64,000 bases of DNA, taken from the NCBI GenBank assembly GCA_024734555.1, contig JANPWX010000455.1, positions 62,001-126,000 of the forward strand. The letters run 5' to 3'. The notes under the pieces are model-generated. The model was not told the DNA's origin. It did no database searches and saw only the letters and a list, made by a program, of their open reading frames with translations. The position numbers were made by a program, and so were the translations under genes. Below, piece by piece: positions 10,015 through 20,462 of this stretch. How positions within the stretch are numbered: the first letter of the stretch is position 1; each line of letters opens with the position of its first letter. The stretch comes from Trochalopteron elliotii (lineage: Eukaryota; Chordata; Aves; Passeriformes; Leiothrichidae).

Positions 10015-12856
10015 GTACAGATTTAATTTTGCTTTTTTTGCCTGCTCTCAGCTGTCTGAAGCAGTGATTTGGATGAGCCATGACCTCTGGAGGATTGTGG
10101 TCTTCACAAAGAGGTGCCTTGCACCAGTTCCTGTGGCCCTGCCAGACAGGCCAGAGGACAGGGCCACCACTGACCCATTCCTGTGTTAAACCACATCCTC
10201 AGGGCTGTGTTTATTTAACTGTGCAAACAGCACCTTGAGCTAAATGCTGGGTACTCTAGGAATGTCTTGCTCCCTGCAGGGGCAGGATTTGGGCATCCTG
10301 CAGGCAAAGCACCTGGGGTGGATGGGCAGGGTTCAAAACCAGCCCCAAAATGGTTTCTGGAGGAGGTTGTGCCCCAGTCCCAGTGGGTTTGCCTCTTCTG
10401 GGATTTCTGCAGCAAAGCCCTGTGCTCTTTCCCCCCACCAGCTCCTGATCCTGGTGGATCTCCCAGGAGCTCCTGCAGCTCCACAGCCTTGGACAGAGTT
10501 CCTGCAGGCCACAGGAAAATACCCAGCTTTTAGCTGCTGATGGCTTGGATTGGATTTAGACTATAAATAAGGACCCTCCAGTCCATTACCAGCCCTCTGC
10601 AGTTCAGACTCACTGCATTTCCAAGGTAGCTATTGAAATAAACTCTGTATTTTGTGGACATGCACACTTACATTTTCACCTCAGCCATTTAGGATCACAT
10701 GAGCCTTTAAAAGCTTTCCCAGGCTTCAATTGCCTGAGCTGATTATACTCAAATCAGATTTGGGTGCTGGCTCCTGTTCCTGTTATCATCCTATCCTATT
10801 TCAGCCACCCTTTCCATCTCTGCCATCCTTATGAAATCCAGATTTAAGGGGATTTGCCAGAATGTCCGTGAAAACCTGTCTTGCTGAATCTGAAACTGAT
10901 TCCAGTAATAATTAATCTTTCCAGCAAAGCTTCTTTTGCAAAAGTTGTGCTTTCACTTTGCCCACCTACCAACACACATCCCAGTCACTTTATTCCTTTC
11001 CTGCTCTGTTTTATGTTTGTTTTTCTTAGGAATGACTGTATTTTATGACACAAGAGCAAGCAGGGCTAGCTGTATTTCAGTAAAAGAGACAAACAGAAGT
11101 TAATTTACACTTGGCAAGCACGGAGATAAAGTGGGACTATGAAAATCAGGTACTGAATTTTAGGTTGTCAAGTAATGAACGTTTAATGGCAGAGGTTTTT
11201 TTAATGGAAGAAAAATTGCATATACTTCTCACATTCTCTGCTGAGGCTGTCAAAGTTTGGGGAGAAGTGCTACACAAGCACTTTTCCTCCTGAAGAACAA
11301 AAGAACTGCATAATCTTTCATTTCATTCTGATTTTTGTTTGAAGCTGCCATAATCCTCAGCCCTGCCCGCTCCCTTTAGGATTATTTCTGGGTGGCATTT
11401 CTCTCTTCCTTTATTTTACAGCATATATCACCTGTGCTCCTGTTTTTGGGGGGCTGCAGACAAGATGCATCAGCTGGTGCTGAGATCCCAGACACGAGGG
11501 TGGGAGAACTGCAGTCCTTCCCTACAACACCACTGCACAAGGTTGTCTTCCAAAACCTGCACATAAAGGATGTAAACTTCTTCTTTTTCCTTTCTCTATA
11601 AGCCTAGGGAGATTTGAAAGTCATTGGGAAAATGTCCAAAAAAAAGAGATGAAGTGTTTAATAATGCTATTTTTGTCCTGGACTCTGTGAATTCCTCACA
11701 TCTTCCCCCCCTCCCCTCTCCTCTGATTTGCACTGTGGGATTAAGCAACCGATTCAAGTGCAGATTTTGAACCTGAGAAGTTGCTTCTTTCTTCTGCTGA
11801 GGTACATCCCCCCTCTCAGCCAAGCCTGCCCTTGCATTCCTTGCAGCACCCAGGGAGTTGGAGGGGCTGATGCTGGGGCTGCTGCTGCCACAAACCAGGA
11901 TGGATTCAAAGGGGGACCCCAGGAATTGACCCCCAGCACCTTGAATTCCTCCTTTGCTCATTCAGCACTGAAGGAGAAAACACTTCAGGAGAGGGGACAG
12001 TCCCTGTTCACAGGCACTGAGACAGGCCAGGTTCCCTTAGTCTCAACATGTTTTTCCCTGTAGGTCTCCTCACAGCCTTGCTGATGGAGAAAGTTTTTTC
12101 CTTTATTCATTTCTTCTCATCTGGAACAATTTTTTAGCTTTCCTGCTTCACTGGTTCATACATTTCCAAATTATCCCTGTTTTCTCCCCTGTGCCCAATA
12201 AATTCCCTCCCTTCCTTGGAGTATTAATTAAAAATATTAAAATTTAAAACCTAATTTGTGATAATCTTTCAAAATCAGTGAGGGCTTTTGGGATTCTCTG
12301 AGTGATCATATGTTGGAGACAGAAAAAATCTGCAGTTTGATGCTGAGAGTTGCTCTGGCTGCTTTGCACCTGGGTGACTCCAGCATGAGGCTCTCGTTAG
12401 GCCTTTGCTCTTTTTAGGCCAGGTGAGAAGGAAATGCAATAATTCCTTCAGTCCAGTCTTCAACAGGATTAAGGGTGTATAAAATATTATAAAGTAGCAG
12501 TACTTGTACTTCATGTTCTGCTTTAAACTTAATTTGAGATAGAATAAGGCTTAAGTCTCCTGATTAAATCTTCATGAAATATGAGAAATTACAGAATTAG
12601 GAGAAAGGAAATGAGCCTCTTTGTGAATGCAAATGATCTAGAGTATACTTTATAAAATGTTTACATTACACTCCTCTAACTGATGGATCTTCAAACTTAT
12701 TTAGAGGTCATTTTCTAGTCTGGCATTGTCACCACCTGGATAATTAGTTATTTGAGAGAGAAATAAAGGTGTTTTGTTTTCAGGGTAAAAGCATCACCCG
12801 TAAGTAATGCAGATACTTTCTTCCAAACTTATTCCAGATGGCCTTAGGAGATGAAA
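10015..12856. other. Unique non-coding sequence
   Basis: No exon recognised. A TATAAATAAGG box at 10,562-10,572 is followed 70 bp later by AATAAA at 10,638-10,643. This could be chance or an unrecognised LTR end, but I found no TG...CA termini. An inverted pair of TAATCC sites is at 11,350-11,385. Confidence 0.45.
11350..11385. promoter_or_regulatory. Inverted pair of TAATCC (OTX/PITX-type) sites
   Basis: ATAATCCT at 11,350-11,357 and its exact reverse complement AGGATTAT at 11,378-11,385 face each other across 20 bp. TAATCC is the core bound by K50 homeodomains such as OTX and PITX. Function is not shown; an 8-bp inverted pair at this spacing can arise by chance. Confidence 0.2.
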
Positions 12857-12939
12857 CTTCCTCTTTGAATATTGTTAGGAAAAAAATTAACTCTGAATCT
12901 TCCTCTTTGAATATTGTTAGGAAAATAATTAACTCTTAG
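12857..12939. repeat. 42-bp tandem duplication
   Basis: The phrase beginning 'cttcctctttgaatattg' occurs at 12,857-12,898 and again at 12,899-12,939 with only a few mismatches (aaaaaaat versus aaaataat). It is a simple local duplication. Confidence 0.92.
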
Positions 12940-13498
12940 AGATGCAAAAGAGGTATAAAACATGGAAGCCATATTGTGAGCTGAAGCTTTAACAGGAGAT
13001 GCAGAGTGTATCACCATTCCAGTCCATCTTTGCCCCAGAAAATCAGAAAATATTTGCTCTTGATTTATCTTTGTTTGGCTTCAGTTTTGCACTAGAAAAC
13101 CCAAACAAAATGATTTCATGTTTGTGTAATATTTTAAAACTTACCTATCCAAAAGCCACAAAACCCAAATAACTCTTTCCCCTCTTTTTTTTTTTTTTTA
13201 ATGATGTAGTGTAGCAGAAACTTACCAGGGGAAACACAGACAGCACATCCTACAGAGATGTCATTTGCCACGTTGTTTATCCTAATTTAAAATATTTTTT
13301 TGGGGTTGAATGGATTGAAACCATGGGACAGGTGACAGCAGAGCTCCCAGAGGGATGGGAAAGGGTTTTTTTTCACCCCATTAAGGAGTGTAGGGGGGGT
13401 CCAGTGTCTCTCCTTGGCTGTCACAGCCTCAGAGCCCCTCCAAACCCCACCCGGTGAGTCCTGCTAGCCAGGGCTGTTGCCTTCCCATGTTGTCTGAG

Positions 13499-13969
13499 CT
13501 TTTGATGCCTTAAGTTTGAGCTTTCATGTTTTGCAGATTCTGTGCTGCCTAAGAGGTGCAGTTCTGAGCCTCATATTAAGTGCCAGTCAGCTCTCTGCAC
13601 AGAGCAGGGACACGAAACAAATCCTTTTCCTGCTGAAGACCAAGGACAACTGTTACAAGTTTTCAGGCCCAAAACCACAAACAATGGTGAGCTGAAGAGA
13701 AAAAACAAGGATGGGACTTCATAATCTGAAGTTGTAACTGGACAATTAAACCCCAATATGCAAATGCACCAAAACTTATAAAAGTGTCAGACCTCATGAC
13801 TGTTTGTCCATTTTGGGTCCACCTTGGGTGTAGCCCTGGCCAGGCCCAGCCCTGCCCTGCCCTGCCCTGCCCAAGCTGTATCCTTAAAGGCCTTTCAATA
13901 AATCCCTACTTTATTCTCTTAGCTCTGTCCAGTCTCTGTTTCAGGTCACCCTTCCCAGGGCATCACTTT
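13499..13969 (+). mobile_element. Solo LTR copy 1 (LTR family B), 463 bp plus 4-bp target duplication
   Basis: The LTR body is 13,503-13,965. It begins TGATGCC and ends GGCATCA, a perfect 7-bp terminal inverted repeat. The flanks CTTT at 13,499-13,502 and 13,966-13,969 are an exact 4-bp target-site duplication. Inside, in order, are an octamer ATGCAAAT (13,758-13,765), TATAAAA (13,777-13,783), a (CCCTG)n patch near 13,846-13,871, and AATAAA (13,897-13,902), so the U3-R-U5 order is plausible. No internal region is attached, so it is a solo LTR. Two more copies lie at 16.8 kb and 48.1 kb on the other strand. A 4-bp duplication suggests a gamma/ERV1-type integrase, but the family is not identified. 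Confidence 0.92.
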
Positions 13970-14029
13970 GATCCCCTGCTTTTGTGACCCAGCGCTCAGG
14001 GATGTGGTGACAAATCCTGCCGAGCCTTT

Positions 14030-14320
14030 GGAGCTGACAGGACGGCCAAGGGGGCTGCTCCTTTTATTCGCTGTGCAAATGTGATTGTCGAGCTTTGATT
14101 CCTCTGAAACCCTTTCTGTGCTGGAGGAGGAAGGGCAGAGCCTCCTTGACAGGAGCTTTCTTCTGCATTTGAAGCAATATCTGATGGCCTGGGATCACGG
14201 CAGCTCAATAACCAGGATTTCCTCTATAGTTTGGGATCAAAGCCGCCGGTGCTCTCCAGCTGCTTTGCACGGTGCTGGAAATGCAAAGCAGCCCTGAACT
14301 TGGCTTGAGGCAGAGCTGTC
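14030..14320. promoter_or_regulatory. Candidate conserved non-coding element
   Basis: This repeat-free block keeps several CpGs, for example near 14,069, 14,089, 14,198, 14,242 and 14,270, in an otherwise CpG-poor region. It has motif-like phrases such as 'gagctttgattcc' (TCF/LEF-like CTTTGATT) and 'gctcaataaccagg'. CpG retention with balanced composition is typical of constrained enhancers, but there is no alignment to prove it. Overlapping open frames on both strands have no recognisable domain. Confidence 0.3.
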
Positions 14321-16010
14321 AGCTCTGTGTGTGCTGCTCGGCATCCCTGGCCAGGCCACAGCAGGGAATGCAGCTCTGGGAGGGCTCCTGTTAGCCCAAA
14401 AATCAGGGGAAAGTTGGCGTTTCCCTGAGCAAAACTCAGCAGAGCTGCCTGAGCATCCCTTCGAGGGTGGGTCCGGGGGATTTGTGCCTTCTGAGCCTCC
14501 TGAAACACCCCAGGGGATGGAAAAACAGGGGTAAAGACCCGCTGAAATTTAGTGGTGAGCATTTAACTTCGAATGTGACTCCACCACACACCAGTAAAAC
14601 CAGTCTCACATCGGCTCCAGGGTGTGTGTGAGCTCCCTGTTAATTCCAGAGGCAACAACAGCGTTTAGGTGGTCAGCATCTACTTAAAAAAATCAATCCT
14701 AACAATACTCAATACATTCTTCCTAGATTAAATCATAAATTTAAGTCCATTTATTTCCCTTCCCCCAAATAAATAAATAAATAATACGGCATTTTTACTT
14801 TTTGTGCTTTTAAGAAAAAGCATTTCTCAAGAAGTTGCAAGCGGAGATTTGTTACGTTTCATTTCAGAAGATTTATGGCCTGAACAAACTCACTTCTGGT
14901 GAAAAATGTTTTTTTCAGATCTCTGCTGAGGGTTTGGTGGAGTTTGTAATTATATAAATGAAATACAGAAAGAGAGAAGTACATATGTGTTTTCAATGCT
15001 TGAGAAATGTTTTCTCTGAGTTCTGCACACACTGCTGGACTGGTCTGCTGAGCATTTGCAGCAGCACAGGTTTGTAAAAGCCTCAGGAAAACAGTTGCAT
15101 AATTATATTTACTGAATTCTCCCATAAAGAGCCGTTTTCCTGCCTGAGAAAAGCGTTTTCATTACAAAAGGTCTAAGTAAATACAGTCATGTTTCCAGAA
15201 CTTATTACTTCTTGGGGAAAACATTTTATTAGGAGTTTTATTCCATTACAAATGTTGAATAGGAATTCTGGAGGAGTTGTGTTTGTTTTCTGAAGCGTGC
15301 TTAATTTAAGCTTCACCATTGGCCACAACTTCTTCATTACCATACTCAGTAATGGACTTGCATACATTAACATCCATTTCTATGTCCCTAAGAAGATTTT
15401 CCCTAAGAAAAATGAGCATTACATTAAATACCCCATTTTCTGCAAGAAGAAAAAGTTATGGCCAATTAGGGATGCAAGATCCCAGCTCCCAGTGATGTCA
15501 GAGAGCTGAGAAAACAGGAAGATGTTTGACAAATTCCCTCAAGTAATTTGTCATTTCTCAGCTTTGTTTCTCTCTATGAGTAACCTGAAAGTGACTTAAG
15601 TTTTTGTTTTTATTCAATTTGTAGTCAGCTAATTCCCTCTGCAGAAAGAGAGCTGATGAACAGAGGGAGGGGAAAATTTGGAAGTCCCATGTGGGAAAGT
15701 TGAAGTCTTGGTGATGAACTCAGGAATGTGGAGCCCTGCTTGGGGGTGAGCAGAGCTCCCACCCCTCCTGTCTCCAGAAAGCTGGGGGCACAAAATGAGG
15801 ATCAGTGCCAGACCAGCAGACACAGAGGAGTTGAGGAAAAAGTGGGATTTCTGTTTGAGGCTGGGTGGAGGAGCAGTCACACACTTCAGCAGAGAGATGC
15901 ACCTCCTGTATCAGCTCATCCCTATGCACATAAAGCCAAGGGGTTCAGGAGGTGGATTTGCTTCAGAATTATGTTATTCTCTCACAGTCTTCCCAATCCT
16001 CTTGGCTGTT
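14321..16010. other. Unique non-coding sequence
   Basis: No repeat family or exon recognised. (AAAT)n runs at about 14,766-14,784. A minus-strand frame of 88 codons at 14,859-15,125 has fairly protein-like composition but no recognised domain, splice context or homologue I know. Confidence 0.45.
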
Positions 16011-16011
16011 T

Positions 16012-16048
16012 TTGTTTTGTTTTGTTTTTGTTCTGGTTTTGTTCGGGT

Positions 16049-16082
<34 letters not shown>
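16012..16082. repeat. (TTTTG)n followed by a T33 run
   Basis: TTTTG units precede an uninterrupted run of 33 T at 16,050-16,082. On the minus strand this would be a poly-A tail, so a retroposed copy could lie to the right, but no source gene is recognisable there. Confidence 0.9.
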
Positions 16083-16086
<4 letters not shown>

Positions 16087-16654
16087 GGGATTACTGCAGC
16101 ACAAGTCATCTGAGTCAAAGAATCTCATTAGCAACAGAGGAAGAAGTTCTATCAGTGTCAACAAAATAAACCAGAAGAGTCATCAGCCTTTAGGAAAAAG
16201 CTTCAGGTGGTGGAGCCACCCTGAAGAAGAAGCTGGGAAATGGTTCAGCTGAGGGAATCTGGTATTGGGAGACAGATTCAAAGCCATAATACTGAACACC
16301 AGGACGTGGTATTTCTAAGAGCATTTACAAGTGTATAATGGCTATACCTGAAAATAATGCCTTTTGGATGAGTTGGGGGCTTCAGAAAGGTTGAAAAAGA
16401 GAGAAATATAGCAAAAGTTTTGTGTGATGCAACACCAGTGCCTGGTGCTGGGTGAGGAGAATTAAGGTGAGGGATAGTGTGGGCTGACATTGCCCAAGGT
16501 GGGGTACAGAAGATGTGATGTGCTGTGCAAAGAATTGTTCAGGAGCAGCAGAAAGCATCTTTTTGGCATAAAAACCACCTCAGGGTGCATGAGCAAGAGA
16601 GCTGCTTCTCACAACATCATTCAGTGTGGTGAGAGTTCTGAAAAATCTGTGCAC

Positions 16655-16786
16655 AATCATAGAATTGTTTAGGTTGGGAAAGACCTCTGGGATCACTGTG
16701 TCAATCAACCCAGCACTGCCAAGACCACTGCCACCCCATGTCCCCACATCCACACATCTTTTAAATCCCTCCAGAGGCTGTGAAAT
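16655..16786 (-). mobile_element. CR1 LINE 3' fragment, split by an LTR insertion
   Basis: Minus orientation. The plus strand reads 'aatcatagaattgtttaggt', then 'cagcactgccaagaccactg' and 'tttaaatccctccagaggct'. The LTR starting at 16,787 interrupts it. The sequence after the LTR (from 17,232) continues the expected CR1 wording, so the CR1 was there first. Confidence 0.85.
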
Positions 16787-17235
16787 TGATGCCTTGGGAA
16801 GGCTGACCTGAAACAGAGACTGGACAGAGCTAAGGTAATAAAGTAGATATTTATTGAAAGGTCTTTAGGGTACACCTTGGCAGGACAGGGTCTGGCCAGG
16901 GCTACACCCAAGGTGGACCCAAAATGGTCACAAAATGGACAAACAGTCATGAGGTCTGACACTTTTATAAGTTTTGGTCCATTTGCATATTGGGGTTTAA
17001 TCGTCCAGTTACAGTTTCAGGTTGTCAGGTCCCATCCTTCTTGTTCCTCCCTTCAGCCCACCCTTGTTTGTGCTTTTGGGCCTGAAAGTTGTCTTTGGTC
17101 TTCAGCAGGAAAAGGATTTGTTTTGTGTCCCTGCTCTGTGCAGAGCTGAGTGACACTGACTGTGAGCTCAGAACTGCACCCCTGGGCAGCACAGAGTTTG
17201 AAAAACATGAAAGCTCAAACTTAAGGTATCAAAAT
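16783..17235 (-). mobile_element. Solo LTR copy 2 (LTR family B), 445 bp plus 4-bp target duplication
   Basis: The LTR body is 16,787-17,231 on the minus strand. The plus strand begins TGATGCC and ends GGTATCA, so one base of the terminal inverted repeat has changed. AAAT at 16,783-16,786 and 17,232-17,235 is an exact 4-bp target-site duplication. The octamer is intact (ATTTGCAT, 16,981-16,988) beside the TATA box (read on this strand as TTTTATA, 16,963-16,969). It is clearly the same family as the 13.5-kb copy, in the opposite orientation. No internal retroviral sequence is attached. Confidence 0.92.
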
Positions 17236-17262
17236 CACTGGCACTGCCTCATCTCAGGTGGA
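17232..17262 (-). mobile_element. Remainder of the CR1 split by LTR copy 2
   Basis: Joining the two sides of the LTR gives wording like the family's 'ggtgactccaccactgccct' segment (here 'gtgaaatcactggcactgcc'). The fragment is short, so the match is suggestive rather than certain. Confidence 0.5.
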
Positions 17263-17849
17263 GGCAGGACTGCTCCCACCCAGGTGCTCCCAGCCTTGCC
17301 ATGTGCCAGTGCCACCCCCGTGGCACCACCAGCAACCACCTGAACCATGGCTGAGCTCAAGGTGGTGAATTATTCCAGCAACAACCAGCTCCAAAAGCCA
17401 ACTTGGGCTCGAGTTTCCTGTGCAAAAGAAAAGGAGGAGATGAAGCCTGAAGTCCTAAGGGAAGTTAACCTGTGAGTGTTGGTGCTGAGTCTGCTGGACA
17501 CAAGCAGTTCTAGACCACCGGACAAGGAAAACAGCTTGTCAGCTCTATTTTCCTCTGGGACAATCTGTTTAAAAACCATTGTATTTTCCTGTAATTAAAG
17601 CTTTGTAGAGAGCTTTAGAGCCACATGCTCAAAATCTTCAGGAATAGCAGAGAGCAGAGTCCTTTCCAGGATCATGAAGGGGTTCCATGAATGCTCCAGC
17701 GGGAGGGATCCTGCAGCCAGCCATGGAGGTGCTGTGGAAGGAGCACACAAGGCTGGGGAGGCTGAGGTAGAACATTTATGCACCTGGAGATGCCAAGAAC
17801 CCATCAAGGAAGAAAGCCCATGGAGTTCTGGGGGAGCTGGTGCAAAGGC
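17263..17849. other. Unique non-coding sequence
   Basis: No repeat family or exon recognised. Confidence 0.5.
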
Positions 17850-17918
17850 AGGTTGGGTCTAGGTGGGTTTTACATCCCTTCCAGCCCAAAGTCCTCCATG
17901 ATTCTGTGATTCTATGAA
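17850..17918 (+). mobile_element. CR1 LINE 3' tail
   Basis: Only the last ~70 bp of a CR1 remain in plus orientation: 'catcccttccagcccaaa' then 'gattctgtgattctatga'. The terminal octamer repeats are intact. Confidence 0.85.
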
Positions 17919-20400
17919 AAGAGATGAACATGGGTAGGGTAACTATGAATAGGACATGATAACTGGCTTGGCTGGTGCTGGAGATGTTTCTCCAGCAACC
18001 CCAGAGGGCCTTTGTGGACTGCACAGCATTTCTGGCTTTGCCAACAGCTCCTTCTCCACAGCAACTGGAATGGATTAATCGTTCCCTGCCACAGGGACAG
18101 CATCTTAAAACAAACATCCAGAACTAAGGCTGCTATAAATGGCAGCAAAACCAAGAGGCTTTCAGCTTGCAATTACGTTTTCTTTGCTAACCACTTCTGG
18201 ATGGGGAATCCCAGCCCTTGCTCCGAGCTCTCAAGATCTTTTCCATCTTCCCTCTGCTGGATTTCAGCAGGTCCTATTCCCATACCTGACACACACTCAG
18301 GTCTGGGCATGCTGGGCTGGCCTACCTGCTCCTGTCACTGCCTGCACTGGCTGCTGCTCGTCTGCTTGGAGCCCAGCCTTTTCCATCTTTTTGGGATGCA
18401 GGAAGGGAGAGACAAGGAGGCTGGAGTGACTCACCAAGAAGACAAAAGGATTGTGGATGTTTTTCACACTCACTTTGCATGGCAGCCGATCACATCCTCC
18501 GGCTGTCCCAAAGCAAGAAAACCCAGAAAGAGGAGGGAGTCTCCACAAGCCAGGCATGTTGTCTTCAAAATAACAAAGAATCGTGATTTATGCCATTTTT
18601 TAAACATCCACACTGTAAATCTTCTAAGCTAAAGTCTGTTCTTTTGAACGACAGCGTGGAAGAAGTTTTCAACTTTTAAATTTTGTCTGGACAGTACAGA
18701 AGCTACAGTGGGACTTAAATACAAATCTACAGCTGATAAATCAGAGGTATTAAAATCAGGCAGAAGAGAAAAGCTCCCAGCTTTACTTAACTGAAGTGGA
18801 TTTATCCCAAGAGGAAGGCTTTCTATCTCAGCTGAAAAACGAGATTATATGAAAAAATCCACCACCGGCTTGTGGCAGGTATCACAAAATTAGCCTTCCA
18901 TCTTTAAATGCGTGTAGGCAGGGAAAGAATCTCCTCAATCCCTGACTCCTCACCCACGCAGGTGCTGGGACCCATCCAAATCTTATTGCTTGAGGCAGCT
19001 CCAGTGACATAAATCACCAGCAGCTCCTGGCCTGGCCCCTGACGTTGTGACATTGAGCACTTGAAGCACTGATGGTGAAACTGCATCTGCCCCCCTACAA
19101 ATTAAGTGCAAGACCTGTTAATTCTGCACTCACATATTCTTCTCTAGGTCATAAAATGCACCCACAAGGAGTTTTGTGGAGCTTGAAACCAAAACACTGA
19201 AAGCTTTTGGGGATTTCATCTGTGAGCATCCCCAGCAGCTTTCACCTTTGTGGATCAGTTCCCACCCTGTGTACCTGGCACTTAATTCCATCCCAAAAAC
19301 ACTGACAGGCAGAAAGGTTAATAGAAAATCTGTAGGTCTGCAGAATAAAATTTGGAAAAAACCTGAGGGGGAAAAAGATTAATCTCTGCTTTACATCTCA
19401 GCCAAAGGTTTTCCTCCTCTCTTTACCTGTTTTTTGTGGGTACAAAGTGTCTTGGTCAGGGATGTGCCTCATATTAGGTGTGTTTTCACAAGCAAATCCA
19501 GGTGTGTCGGGTCCCCCCAGCACTGCCCTGTGTGGTGGCACCTGTGAGAGCTCTGCTTTCTGCCCCTGGACAGAGAAACAAAACTTGCCAGGCTTCTCGA
19601 ACCACCAAATGATTGCAAAAGGTTGCATTTCACAAGACTTCAGCTGATTTGGTTCACCCCTGTGAGTAGGATGGGTGTTTTCTGCTGCCCCTGCAAGAAC
19701 AGACTTGAGGACAAATCCCTGCTTGTCTGCGTGGCAGGATCACCCACACAAAAATAGTCCTGATCAAAAAAACAGGTTTATTGCTTTCTAATTTTAAATC
19801 AAATTACCTACAGATTTGCTTGTTTGGAAACAAAGCTCGACTGGTTTCAAACCCAACATTTCAACAAAAATGTGTGTTGGTTTTTGCTCTGAAAGAATTT
19901 CCTGTATAAAAAACAGCCTGCATTGTTATTTGGAAGTAAACAAGGCAAATGTTTACAAATAGCCCATATGCAGTTTTGGTTTGGGCAGGACATTTTAATT
20001 CCACCCATCAAACAACTGCAAAATCCATTCTTCTTCCACTGCTCTCTTTTAAAGGCAATAGAATGAAGCCAGCAGAACCCAGCCTGATAACTATAAAATA
20101 ATACACAGCATAAAATTAGATCTTCAAATACACACCCATAACAGTACTTGACTCCATCAGCATCTTGGAGTTTACATATAAATGAGAATATGATGATTTA
20201 ATATCCACTGATGTACGAGGGCAAGCTTTGACACACTGTAGAAGCAGAGAAATCTTTCAAATGCAGTTCACATATTTCATTTAAATCACAAGAACAATGC
20301 ATTTAGGGAAGGAAGATCAATAGCTCCATTGCTGCCAGCCCTCTTAAATGAAAACCGGGTTGTTTTCTCAAAAGAAAGCTCTTGCTTCTTAAAAAATCAG
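17919..20400. other. Unique non-coding sequence
   Basis: The plus-strand frame of 206 codons at 18,012-18,632 is one of the longer non-repeat frames, but it shows no domain or known family. The part at about 20,130-20,340 is AT-rich, repeat-free and could be a conserved non-coding element. Confidence 0.45.
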
Positions 20401-20462
20401 AGTCATTGACAGGCTTGGGTTGGAAGGGACCTTAAAGATGATCCAATTCTAACCCCCCGAAG
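20401..20462 (-). mobile_element. CR1 LINE 3' tail
   Basis: Minus orientation. Seen are 'cttgggttggaagggacctt' and 'gatgatccaattctaacccc', the standard 3'-most CR1 wording. Only about 60 bp remain. Confidence 0.85.

Noticed and set aside
10562..10643. TATAAATAAGG plus AATAAA as an LTR promoter and poly-A pair
   Set aside because: No TG...CA termini or target duplication found nearby, and both motifs are common in AT-rich DNA.
14859..15125. 88-codon minus frame with protein-like composition
   Set aside because: No family recognised and no splice or promoter context. Kept only as unique sequence.
16050..16082. Poly-A tail of a processed pseudogene on the minus strand
   Set aside because: No coding sequence or target duplication recognised to the right of the T run.
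13503..17231. Copies 1 and 2 of LTR family B as the two LTRs of one provirus
   Set aside because: They face opposite ways and each has its own target duplication (CTTT and AAAT), and the DNA between them has no retroviral coding.
18012..18632. 206-codon plus frame
   Set aside because: No recognised domain or homologue, no splice context, and internal composition unlike a conserved protein. Chance open frames of this size occur in 64 kb.
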